From: CALBJU01 sp965247125 | Lineage (GTDB): Bacteria > Bacteroidota > Rhodothermia > Rhodothermales > UBA10348 | Length of the DNA stretch: 64,000 nt | Direction of reading: 5' to 3' | NCBI GenBank assembly: GCA_965247125.1 | Contig: CBDFGO010000003.1 | Span: forward strand, 1-64,000 | Shown: piece by piece, positions 55,851-64,000 of the stretch | Layout of the letters: every line of letters begins with the position of its first letter | How positions within the stretch are numbered: position 1 is the first letter of the stretch | Notes under the pieces: generated by a model | Told to the model about the DNA's origin: nothing | What the model saw: only the letters and a program-made list of their open reading frames with translations | Database searches by the model: none | Program-made: the position numbers and the translations under genes

Positions 55851-56486
55851 AGCTGTCGACCTGGGTCATTTTTAACCCGGCGTTGACACCCAGAATGGGT
55901 TCCAGATGCCCAGCTCCGTTGATCGCGGTCAAACCTTTCAACAATTCATATGCCAACGGCTTTGGCGTCAACGCAGTATGGACTTCGCTGCCGTTCCTGG
56001 TAATCTTGTAGTTCAGCCGATACAATTCGTCGGCATATTCTGCGTTGTCATAGTGAGTTAGTTGAGATCCGAACTGAAAGAATAATATTGCCGCGACGAT
56101 CCCCGTGGTTGTTAGGCCGACCGCTAGAATATTCAATATTCGCATCGACTACCAACAGATCTAGTAAATGCTCTGGCTTGCATCAAACGCTTGGATTGCC
56201 TTTAATCCTGTCAGAACTGCTATTTCTTTCGATGAATCAACCGAGATCAATCCAGCAACACTATTTCTCGATAACGCTCGCTCCAAAATTAGAAGGGTTG
56301 GAGTCGCTCCAGGACCAAGGTTGTAACTTTTCATCAGTTCTGATATGGCGTAGTTGTTCCAGAGACCGCCGGCTGCTATTTCGTCGAATTCATATGTTTG
56401 ATAAAGATGATTCGCACCAATCTTCGCACCGTTGTCAACAGCAATACCGAGAGTTTTCACGTACGATTTTTTAGCCACTGCTAAAT

Positions 56487-57870
56487 GAGCTATGCCCAAA
56501 AGTTGTGTATGGAAGGTTTAGGCAGCGTGTCGTTCTGATGTAATTCCGTCGGTGAATTTGATTCCTTTTTTTACAAGTTGCAATAGGTGCGGTGCATTCA
56601 GTTTCCTCCACTTCTTCTGAGCCTCTTTACATAGACGGAAGGCCATTGCAAGAGCTGTTTCTCGGCTCAGACATCCCCTCGTTTTGGCGGTCCTGAGGCG
56701 CACGGTCGCGAACGTAGATTCGATCGGATTTGTGCTCCGAAGATGGATCCAGTGTTCTGCCGGAAAGTCATAAAAAGCGAGCAGTTCTTCTCGGTCTTTC
56801 ACCAGAATCTCTGCTGCTTTCGGATACTTTTGCTGGTAGGCTTTGATGAAAAACAGAAGGGCGCTCTCTGCCTGCTTTTTTGTTTCTGCTGTATAGATCT
56901 GCGTGAGGTGACCTTTTGCCTTCTTCTGAACGGACTTGGGCAGGCGGTTGAGCACATTTGCTGTCTTGTGCACCCAACAGCGTGCGGCTCGCGTCTCGGG
57001 ATAAACTTCTGCGAGAGCACTCCAGAATCCCATGGCTCCATCGGCAACAGCCAGCTTCGGTCCTTGATCCAGCCCGCGGTGCCTCAGCTCCAGGAGCAAC
57101 TCTCGCCACGACTGCTTGCTCTCGCGAAAGCCGTCCTCGAGTGCTATAAGCTCCTTCCTTCCATCGGCCGTAGCGCCGATCACGACCAGCAGACACAGTT
57201 TCTGTTTATCCATGCGTACGTTTACGTGAATACCGTCGGCCCAGAAATAGACGTAGTGCTTCTCCTTCAGGCTCCGCTTTTGCCAGTCTTCGTGCTCCCT
57301 TGTCCAAAGCGTCTTCAGGCGCGCAATCGTCGAGGAGGTCAGCCCTGGGGCATCAGGACCAACAAGGGCCGAGAGCGCTGCCTCAAAGCCGCCCGTTGAA
57401 ACTCCCTTCAGGTACAACCATGGAATGAGAGCCTCAAGCGAGCGGCTCTTGCGGAGGTAGGCTGGTAGTATCGAACTGCGGAAACCGATTCTATCCTCAC
57501 CCCGACCCGTACGGTCGCGTATGCGGGGCATCTTTACAGCGACCTCCCCGATACCAGTCAAAATCTTCCTCTCTGGCAGATATCCATTGCGAACGATGCG
57601 GTGGCGATTCTCTTCGTCGCGCAGGAACTGGTAGCGCTGGCAGAAAGCTTCAACCTCGGCCTCAACGGCTGTGGCCAGCATCTTTGCGGCCCCTGTTCGC
57701 AATACTTCTGTCAACACATCCTCTGTGCTATTGTAGTTCTCGTTCTCGTGTGCGTTATTCGTCTTCATGGGCGGTGTATCCTCCAATCTTCGGATTGACA
57801 ATGACGTAATCATCATCAGGATACGCCGCCTATACCTTTTTCACCCGTACACAACTTTCGGGGTTAACTC
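56487..57870 (-). mobile_element. IS256 copy G (clean insertion)
   Basis: 1384 bp with TSD CTGCTAAAT at 56478-56486 and 57871-57879. Confidence 0.95.
56518..57768 (-). CDS. IS256 transposase, copy G
   Basis: 416 residues, the same protein as copy A. Confidence 0.95.
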   Translation of the reverse strand: MKTNNAHENENYNSTEDVLTEVLRTGAAKMLATAVEAEVEAFCQRYQFLRDEENRHRIVRNGYLPERKILTGIGEVAVKMPRIRDRTGRGEDRIGFRSSILPAYLRKSRSLEALIPWLYLKGVSTGGFEAALSALVGPDAPGLTSSTIARLKTLWTREHEDWQKRSLKEKHYVYFWADGIHVNVRMDKQKLCLLVVIGATADGRKELIALEDGFRESKQSWRELLLELRHRGLDQGPKLAVADGAMGFWSALAEVYPETRAARCWVHKTANVLNRLPKSVQKKAKGHLTQIYTAETKKQAESALLFFIKAYQQKYPKAAEILVKDREELLAFYDFPAEHWIHLRSTNPIESTFATVRLRTAKTRGCLSRETALAMAFRLCKEAQKKWRKLNAPHLLQLVKKGIKFTDGITSERHAA

Positions 57871-58197
57871 CTGCTAAATCTGAAACCTCCTTAACTAGTT
57901 TCTCAAACGTCTCGGCCATTAACGGGCTTGTACACCACACACATGTAGCTGAACCAACATAGACGATAAGGTAATCCATATTCGAGGTGCTTTCATATGC
58001 GGACTTCTCCCCCTTTTGATCCTCCTTTTCTGCTATCTCCGAACCTCGTGGCCCGCAACCAACAAAAATCAACAAAACCGCTAGAAATGCAGAGCTTAGA
58101 ATAGCTTGTGCTTTAAAAATTGGCACGACTCCATACCGCTATTGAAGAGTACACATCGCTCTCGTCCATTGTCAGCACTAACTCGCTTCCGAAATAC

Positions 58198-58230
58198 TGA
58201 CCTTACTCCGGTTTTCTGGACAGTTGATTA
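58198..58230 (-). mobile_element. terminal fragment of IS3 type b
   Basis: TGACCTTACTCCGGTTTTCT followed by GGACAGTTGATTAAG matches the right end of the element at 16940-18218. It is cut by the end of an IS3 type a. Confidence 0.8.
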
Positions 58231-58543
58231 AGAGATGGTCCTATAAAACTGGACAGGGTCTTAGGTGGAATCTTGCGGATTGATTATGCTGCTTCTTGAA
58301 GCGGCTGGTGATTAAAAAATACGTGATCAGGGGTCTTTCTTCCATGTGAGCTGTGTCGCCTTTCGTTATTGAAGTAGTCGAAGTATACAGCAATGGATTT
58401 GCGGGCTTCAGCCACACTGTCATAGGCTTTAAGGTACACCTCTTCATATTTCAGGCTACGCCACAGACGTTCAACGAACACGTTGTCCATCCAGCGTCCT
58501 TTGCCATCCATAGAGATTTTGATGTCATGATTCTTCAAGCACA
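58231..58543 (-). mobile_element. IS3 type a, copy 4 (truncated by IS256 copy H)
   Basis: It keeps the AGAGATGGTCC end and the last 87 or so codons of orfB (HDIKISMDGKGRWMDNVFVE to the stop at 58284). It breaks 9 bases after an extra A in TTCTTCAAGCACA, where IS256 H begins. The rest of this copy is absent on the far side. Confidence 0.85.
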
Positions 58544-59927
58544 GAGTTAACCCCGAAAGTTGTGTACGGGTGAAAAAGGTATAGGCGGCGTATCCTGATG
58601 ATGATTACGTCATTGTCAATCCGAAGATTGGAGGATACACCGCCCATGAAGACGAATAACGCACACGAGAACGAGAACTACAATAGCACAGAGGATGTGT
58701 TGACAGAAGTATTGCGAACAGGGGCCGCAAAGATGCTGGCCACAGCCGTTGAGGCCGAGGTTGAAGCTTTCTGCCAGCGCTACCAGTTCCTGCGCGACGA
58801 AGAGAATCGCCACCGCATCGTTCGCAATGGATATCTGCCAGAGAGGAAGATTTTGACTGGTATCGGGGAGGTCGCTGTAAAGATGCCCCGCATACGCGAC
58901 CGTACGGGTCGGGGTGAGGATAGAATCGGTTTCCGCAGTTCGATACTACCAGCCTACCTCCGCAAGAGCCGCTCGCTTGAGGCTCTCATTCCATGGTTGT
59001 ACCTGAAGGGAGTTTCAACGGGCGGCTTTGAGGCAGCGCTCTCGGCCCTTGTTGGTCCTGATGCCCCAGGGCTGACCTCCTCGACGATTGCGCGCCTGAA
59101 GACGCTTTGGACAAGGGAGCACGAAGACTGGCAAAAGCGGAGCCTGAAGGAGAAGCACTACGTCTATTTCTGGGCCGACGGTATTCACGTAAACGTACGC
59201 ATGGATAAACAGAAACTGTGTCTGCTGGTCGTGATCGGCGCTACGGCCGATGGAAGGAAGGAGCTTATAGCACTCGAGGACGGCTTTCGCGAGAGCAAGC
59301 AGTCGTGGCGAGAGTTGCTCCTGGAGCTGAGGCACCGCGGGCTGGATCAAGGACCGAAGCTGGCTGTTGCCGATGGAGCCATGGGATTCTGGAGTGCTCT
59401 CGCAGAAGTTTATCCCGAGACGCGAGCCGCACGCTGTTGGGTGCACAAGACAGCAAATGTGCTCAACCGCCTGCCCAAGTCCGTTCAGAAGAAGGCAAAA
59501 GGTCACCTCACGCAGATCTATACAGCAGAAACAAAAAAGCAGGCAGAGAGCGCCCTTCTGTTTTTCATCAAAGCCTACCAGCAAAAGTATCCGAAAGCAG
59601 CAGAGATTCTGGTGAAAGACCGAGAAGAACTGCTCGCTTTTTATGGCTTTCCGGCAGAACACTGGATCCATCTTCGGAGCACAAATCCGATCGAATCTAC
59701 GTTCGCGACCGTGCGCCTCAGGACCGCCAAAACGAGGGGATGTCTGAGCCGAGAAACAGCTCTTGCAATGGCCTTCCGTCTATGTAAAGAGGCCCAGAAG
59801 AAGTGGAGGAAACTGAATGCACCGCACCTATTGCAACTTGTAAAAAAAGGAATCAAATTCACCGACGGAATTACATCAGAACGACACGCTGCCTAAACCT
59901 TCCATACACAACTTTTGGGCATAGCTC
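58544..59927 (+). mobile_element. IS256 copy H (unmatched flanks)
   Basis: 1384 bp. The left 9-mer is TCAAGCACA and the right is CCAAGAGCA. Confidence 0.95.
58646..59896 (+). CDS. IS256 transposase, copy H
   Basis: 416 residues. It differs from copy A at residue 334 (Asp to Gly, AFYGFPAEHW), 16 residues before the catalytic Glu. Confidence 0.95.
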   Translation: MKTNNAHENENYNSTEDVLTEVLRTGAAKMLATAVEAEVEAFCQRYQFLRDEENRHRIVRNGYLPERKILTGIGEVAVKMPRIRDRTGRGEDRIGFRSSILPAYLRKSRSLEALIPWLYLKGVSTGGFEAALSALVGPDAPGLTSSTIARLKTLWTREHEDWQKRSLKEKHYVYFWADGIHVNVRMDKQKLCLLVVIGATADGRKELIALEDGFRESKQSWRELLLELRHRGLDQGPKLAVADGAMGFWSALAEVYPETRAARCWVHKTANVLNRLPKSVQKKAKGHLTQIYTAETKKQAESALLFFIKAYQQKYPKAAEILVKDREELLAFYGFPAEHWIHLRSTNPIESTFATVRLRTAKTRGCLSRETALAMAFRLCKEAQKKWRKLNAPHLLQLVKKGIKFTDGITSERHAA

Positions 59928-60093
59928 CCAAGAGCAATCGAAAGTCCTCTTTGAAAAGAAACTGCTGAACGTCGGTTATAGTCTCCAAGGCCATCCAGCG
60001 ACAGCCAATTAAAGAACCGCCAACGCCGGTGAGGAGTGCGGGTACGTAGGTACTCACAACTTCGAGACTGGCTGATTTAGATATGCGGGGCAC
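59928..60093 (-). pseudogene. possible N-terminus of a gene cut by IS256 copy H
   Basis: A minus-strand frame from the ATG at 60093 (ISKSASLEVVSTYVPALLTG, later WMALETITDVQQFLFKEDF) runs into the IS. It looks protein-like, but it is short and has no family. Confidence 0.3.
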
Positions 60094-60364
60094 ATCCAGG
60101 GAGCTCGAGTCTCTACCGATTCCTCAGCCAAGCGCTGCCGGTTACGCGTTCTCTTGCTAGCGGTCGCCGAGCGAACACTCCAATAGACGCATAGATATTG
60201 TAGCATACATGTATCACATATGTATTATTTTGCACAATTGGTGTAACACGCCTATTGACCTTGAGACAAAAAGATGTATCCTTACTTAAGCAAATCTCGT
60301 GAACTGAAATATTTGGCCCTCCAACGGCGTGGTACTTCAGCCGATTAACTGTTTCTCTTGACGC
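60094..60364. other. intergenic, likely promoter region of the ATPase gene
   Basis: No gene seen. An A+T-rich imperfect dyad, ATACATGTATCACATATGTA, at about 60206-60226 could be an operator or promoter part. Confidence 0.35.
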
Positions 60365-60487
60365 ATGGATACTTGGATTGCGAGCGTATTTGGACGAGAT
60401 CGGGGTGAATCCATCGAACTGAGTAGTCTTCCGGAGCTGTTCCATCGGGTTCCGGAGATGGATATAGTGGAACGCCCAGAGAATCAC

Positions 60488-61871
60488 GAGCTATGCCCAA
60501 AAGTTGTGTATGGAAGGTTTAGGCAGCGTGTCGTTCTGATGTAATTCCGTCGGTGAATTTGATTCCTTTTTTTACAAGTTGCAATAGGTGCGGTGCATTC
60601 AGTTTCCTCCACTTCTTCTGAGCCTCTTTACATAGACGGAAGGCCATTGCAAGAGCTGTTTCTCGGCTCAGACATCCCCTCGTTTTGGCGGTCCTGAGGC
60701 GCACGGTCGCGAACGTAGATTCGATCGGATTTGTGCTCCGAAGATGGATCCAGTGTTCTGCCGGAAAGTCATAAAAAGCGAGCAGTTCTTCTCGGTCTTT
60801 CACCAGAATCTCTGCTGCTTTCGGATACTTTTGCTGGTAGGCTTTGATGAAAAACAGAAGGGCGCTCTCTGCCTGCTTTTTTGTTTCTGCTGTATAGATC
60901 TGCGTGAGGTGACCTTTTGCCTTCTTCTGAACGGACTTGGGCAGGCGGTTGAGCACATTTGCTGTCTTGTGCACCCAACAGCGTGCGGCTCGCGTCTCGG
61001 GATAAACTTCTGCGAGAGCACTCCAGAATCCCATGGCTCCATCGGCAACAGCCAGCTTCGGTCCTTGATCCAGCCCGCGGTGCCTCAGCTCCAGGAGCAA
61101 CTCTCGCCACGACTGCTTGCTCTCGCGAAAGCCGTCCTCGAGTGCTATAAGCTCCTTCCTTCCATCGGCCGTAGCGCCGATCACGACCAGCAGACACAGT
61201 TTCTGTTTATCCATGCGTACGTTTACGTGAATACCGTCGGCCCAGAAATAGACGTAGTGCTTCTCCTGCAGGCTCCGCTTTTGCCAGTCTTCGTGCTCCC
61301 TTGTCCAAAGCGTCTTCAGGCGCGCAATCGTCGAGGAGGTCAGCCCTGGGGCATCAGGACCAACAAGGGCCGAGAGCGCTGCCTCAAAGCCGCCCGTTGA
61401 AACTCCCTTCAGGTACAACCATGGAATGAGAGCCTCAAGCGAGCGGCTCTTGCGGAGGTAGGCTGGTAGTATCGAACTGCGGAAACCGATTCTATCCTCA
61501 CCCCGACCCGTACGGTCGCGTATGCGGGGCATCTTTACAGCGACCTCCCCGATACCAGTCAAAATCTTCCTCTCTGGCAGATATCCATTGCGAACGATGC
61601 GGTGGCGATTCTCTTCGCCGCGCAGGAACTGGTAGCGCTGGCAGAAAGCTTCAACCTCGGCCTCAACGGCTGTGGCCAGCATCTTTGCGGCCCCTGTTCG
61701 CAATACTTCTGTCAACACATCCTCTGTGCTATTGTAGTTCTCGTTCTCGTGTGCGTTATTCGTCTTCATGGGCGGTGTATCCTCCAATCTTCGGATTGAC
61801 AATGACGTAATCATCATCAGGATACGCCGCCTATACCTTTTTCACCCGTACACAACTTTCGGGGTTAACTC
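60488..61871 (-). mobile_element. IS256 copy I (clean insertion)
   Basis: 1384 bp with TSD GAGAATCAC at 60479-60487 and 61872-61880. Confidence 0.95.
60519..61769 (-). CDS. IS256 transposase, copy I
   Basis: 416 residues. It differs from copy A at residue 51 (Asp to Gly) and 168 (Lys to Gln), the most diverged copy here. Confidence 0.95.
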   Translation of the reverse strand: MKTNNAHENENYNSTEDVLTEVLRTGAAKMLATAVEAEVEAFCQRYQFLRGEENRHRIVRNGYLPERKILTGIGEVAVKMPRIRDRTGRGEDRIGFRSSILPAYLRKSRSLEALIPWLYLKGVSTGGFEAALSALVGPDAPGLTSSTIARLKTLWTREHEDWQKRSLQEKHYVYFWADGIHVNVRMDKQKLCLLVVIGATADGRKELIALEDGFRESKQSWRELLLELRHRGLDQGPKLAVADGAMGFWSALAEVYPETRAARCWVHKTANVLNRLPKSVQKKAKGHLTQIYTAETKKQAESALLFFIKAYQQKYPKAAEILVKDREELLAFYDFPAEHWIHLRSTNPIESTFATVRLRTAKTRGCLSRETALAMAFRLCKEAQKKWRKLNAPHLLQLVKKGIKFTDGITSERHAA

Positions 61872-63205
61872 GAGAATCACATCATCCTGGGCGTAAAAGG
61901 AACAGGAAAATCGACAGTACTGCGGGCGCTCACACCCGAAGCCTGGCAACTCCGACAGCCCGGATTGGAAGAGTTACCCTATATGGGTATATACGTTCCA
62001 ATGGCATACTCAGACGTGTCAGGCTTTGTCCCATTAGACAATGAGGGTCAAGACACGACGCTATTCGAGCATTATTTCGTGGCTTCGGTTTTCACACAAC
62101 TCTGCTCGCAATGGGAAGTCGTGTTGAATCTGGAGCGTAATCACACTATTGCACGATTGCTGATAGAAAAACTGAAAGGCAATGAGCTTCCAGAACACCT
62201 GGACCTAGAATCGCTCGTACCCATATTCGCCAGAACCTGTGATGAAGTACAAAGGAAGATCAGAGAAGAACTTGTTACAGATGCAAGAAAAGTAGAGTGG
62301 GTGACGAGAGCACCTCTGCGAATAGTTGACCTCGTTGACACGCTGAAACAAATCGGACACACCTTAGAGAAGCAAGATAAGTCCTTTCGAAGAATAGGGT
62401 TATTTTTGGACTCCTTCGACTACTATCAACGACTGGGACGTGTGATCGCTCCGCTCCTGCAGTCTGATAGTAGTGTCCAACTCGTGTGTAAAATTGCCTC
62501 GCGTACTCTAGATGTCGTAGATGGTTTTGCTGCCGCAGGTCGCAGGTTGGAGCTTGATCGAGATTTCCAGGTCTTGTCGCTTGACCGGTCCCCAGACAAC
62601 AAGCAATACCATGATTTCGTACGAGCGGCTATTGTTAGGCGAGTACGCAAGTTTTGTGGAATCGCAAGTAGCCTTTCTGATGGCGAGATAATTGAATTGC
62701 TGTGTTACGATTCGAGCGCCCCGGAAGATGGAGGCTCATTTGAATCATTGTGTAGCATTTCAAGCGGTAATCTACTTTCGGTTTACGAGTTGATTGATAC
62801 TGCTGCTCAGATTCAAAGATATGATGGTGAAAGCGAGTCTAAGGGGGCCACTCCACTAGAGCGACGGTGTCGTATTTCTAGTATAAAGCATTATTCAGAT
62901 AGGTTTTGGAATCATGAAATTGGGGAGAGAATGGGTCCGTCCACTCTTGAGGCGGAGACCTTTTGCGATGTAGCCCTGTCTTTTGCTCCGGACAAGAGCC
63001 AAGCCAATCGATACTCACCGCGCTTCGTGTTTGACATCGCATCCGAGAGAAGTAAGACATTTATTCCTAAAATGCTTGCGAATCGCGTTCTGATAGCGGT
63101 TGATCCGATTACAAACAGAAATGCGCAAGCGGGTCTACCTTTGGGATCTCCGGTGGAATTCGAGTTGAACAGAGGCCTCTTACCGGTGAAAAAAGAACTC
63201 CGATC

Positions 63206-64000
63206 ATGGGCGATCGAGTCGATCTAAGTCGAGGTGAGTTCACCCGTCGATATCGGACATCTCTGAAGAGAATGCGCCCGCGAATCAGTCCCAAAGCTGG
63301 TAAGCAACAGGCAAATCTTTTTCGCCATGACTTCTGCGTATTTGTCTCAATCCCTTTTGATGCAAAGAAGAAGGACCGGAATCGCGTATTAAGAAAGGCG
63401 ATCAACCGAATATACAAGGAACTGACCGGCGAGCAGGGGGGACCTGGCACTTCGTATGTTGATGTGTTCTCTATGCCGAGGACGGGATCTTTCAGATACG
63501 ACATTCCAAAATACCTCCGTGATTCAAATTACTGCGTGGCTGATGTAACAGATATGGGTAGGGATTCAGGGCTATCACCGGGCGTGTTTTTTGAAATAGG
63601 ATTAGCCGTCGGTGTTCGAAAACCATTTGCAATGTTTTACAACACGCAGTACGCAGAGCGCAACTTCGACGTCGACAGACTTCCGAGATATTTGCGCGGT
63701 CAAACTGTCCTTATATGGGGAGAGGGGCAGAAAACGAGTTTCTATGAAGCATATCGGCCTGTTCACGAGACTCTTGTGGCACAATCTGGGAAGTGGGAGC
63801 ACCCATTCAACGAGGATTCTGGTTCGAAAGGAGGGGAGTCGTCAAATCCCATTGCATATCTATCATTCCAGCCGAGAAACCAAAAAGCAGAGGAGTGGAT
63901 TGCCGAGCGCATAGCCAGGACATTTCCTCGTATGCAACTAATAACCCCGCGGGACTTTGCGTCGGATGACGGGGCAAGACTAGTCGAGACCGTCGCAAAA
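63206..64000 (+). CDS. nucleoside-deoxyribosyltransferase/TIR-like effector (partial at window end)
   Basis: 265 codons are open to the window edge. Residues 43-147 have the fold pattern of 2-deoxyribosyltransferase/TIR-like enzymes: CVFVSIPFDA, a helix, YDIPKYLRDSNYCVADVTD (the 'ADvT' strand), then PGVFFEIGLAVGVRKPFAMF. Glu130 of FFEIG sits where these enzymes keep their catalytic Glu. After about residue 215 a second similar start appears (IAYLSFQPRNQKAEEWIAER, then MQLITPRDF), so it may have two related domains. The gene overlaps the ATPase gene by 22 bp, so they are translated together. NAD or nucleotide cleavage is a plausible but unproven activity. Confidence 0.65.
   Translation, partial: MGDRVDLSRGEFTRRYRTSLKRMRPRISPKAGKQQANLFRHDFCVFVSIPFDAKKKDRNRVLRKAINRIYKELTGEQGGPGTSYVDVFSMPRTGSFRYDIPKYLRDSNYCVADVTDMGRDSGLSPGVFFEIGLAVGVRKPFAMFYNTQYAERNFDVDRLPRYLRGQTVLIWGEGQKTSFYEAYRPVHETLVAQSGKWEHPFNEDSGSKGGESSNPIAYLSFQPRNQKAEEWIAERIARTFPRMQLITPRDFASDDGARLVETVAK

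Larger units (their letters stand above)
53749..55888 (+). mobile_element. IS21-family element (clean insertion)
   Basis: 2140 bp. The ends are TGTTAACGACGGATTAC and, inverted, TGTCAACGCCGGGTTAA. The 5-bp duplication CCCAG lies at 53744-53748 and 55889-55893. It is inserted in the permease gene. Confidence 0.95.
50292..56145 (-). pseudogene. FtsX/MacB-like ABC permease interrupted by IS21 and IS256 copy F
   Basis: Removing IS21 plus one CCCAG copy and IS256 F plus one TACTCCAAC copy restores a single frame of 772 codons. The joints read EPILG-NPMIRF and MVVGV-FGGIFAY. The protein has an N-terminal membrane helix (ILAVGLTTTGIVAAILFFQF), a large extracytoplasmic domain, FtsX helices (SALYMLFLWHRNLL, LLLLSFSVQAGQFILAGILV), a second periplasmic domain and final helices ending RMYENTFSA. 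Such permeases export peptides or lipids or signal with a separate ATPase, which is not seen here. The gene starts 15 bp after the thiol-disulfide lipoprotein stop, so they form one operon. Confidence 0.85.
56161..58126 (-). pseudogene. thioredoxin-like lipoprotein interrupted by IS256 copy G
   Basis: Removing the IS and one CTGCTAAAT gives 190 residues in one frame, joint SDLAVAKKSY. A lipobox (AVLLIFVGC-GPRG) and a short linker precede a thioredoxin-like domain with YVGSATCVWCTSP, where CVWC is the likely redox pair. Towards the end, PTLLILERALSR corresponds to the cis-Pro region of the fold. It is probably a periplasmic thiol-disulfide protein. It is followed after 15 bp by the ABC permease gene. 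Confidence 0.8.
60365..63227 (+). pseudogene. P-loop ATPase (ORC/CDC6- or STAND-like) interrupted by IS256 copy I
   Basis: Removing the IS and one GAGAATCAC gives 489 residues from the ATG at 60365. The joint reads ERPENHIILGVKG. Walker A GVKGTGKS is at 45-52. Walker B is probably IGLFLDSFDYY at about 213-223. A helical region follows to the end. The N-terminal 'LFHRVPEMDIVERPENHIIL' pattern resembles bacterial ORC/CDC6-like ATPases found in defence islands. Its stop overlaps the next gene by 22 bp. Role inferred: sensor or switch for the downstream effector. Without excision the IS separates the first 41 residues from the Walker A motif, so it is inactive unless a restart at 61965 is used, which lacks Walker A. 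Confidence 0.7.

Overview
This window is a patchwork of chromosomal and mobile DNA from a Gram-negative bacterium of the Bacteroidota/Rhodothermota kind. The lineage call rests on several features: a protein with a type IX secretion (T9SS) sorting tail, a DUF5916 outer-membrane protein, a PadR regulator paired with a membrane sensor-like protein, secreted metalloproteases and several lipoproteins. I did not compute base composition, but the first 11.5 kb looks clearly richer in G+C than the rest.

Layout. (1) 1-11514 is one tightly packed plus-strand phage early module. It holds an SSB-like protein, a lambda-O-like replication initiator with its own origin iterons, a DnaC-like loader, a RuvC-like nuclease, a single-chain SbcD-SbcC fusion, a J-domain protein and a DnaQ-like exonuclease. 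Start and stop codons overlap through much of it. (2) 11515-18218 is an IS3 graveyard around a T9SS-tailed protein. (3) 18219-18925 holds a truncated tyrosine integrase, its arm-type repeats, and a tRNA-Ser-like 3' end with a terminator. (4) 19397-22856 holds a PadR/membrane pair and two attC-like repeats. Between the repeats lie an IS110 element and a HigBA toxin-antitoxin cassette, so this is an integron-like cassette patch without a visible integrase. (5) 22856-35025 is broken into fragments by IS256 copies: a ThsB-like TIR pseudogene, a DUF4096 protein, two secreted metalloprotease fragments and an outer-membrane barrel fragment. (6) 35157-47465 looks like ordinary chromosome: an OmpA/PKD protein, flotillin with an NfeD-like partner, an esterase, a DUF819 permease, a MoeB-rhodanese protein, DUF5916 with a lipoprotein, and a pentapeptide protein. 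(7) 47611-48720 has a minus-strand tRNA-Ala 3' end with its terminator, facing a second truncated integrase. (8) 48721-64000 is a second element. It contains a lipoprotein/ABC-permease operon cut by three insertions, nested IS fragments, and at the right edge a P-loop ATPase (cut by an IS256) followed by a nucleoside-deoxyribosyltransferase/TIR-like protein. This last pair looks like a defence system.

Nine nearly identical 1384-bp IS256 copies dominate the window. Four have matching 9-bp target duplications and restore an interrupted sequence exactly when removed. Five have unmatched flanks, so the DNA on their two sides was not originally contiguous. Either recombination between copies rearranged the genome, or the repeats caused assembly joins. 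Gene order across those five copies should not be trusted without long reads.
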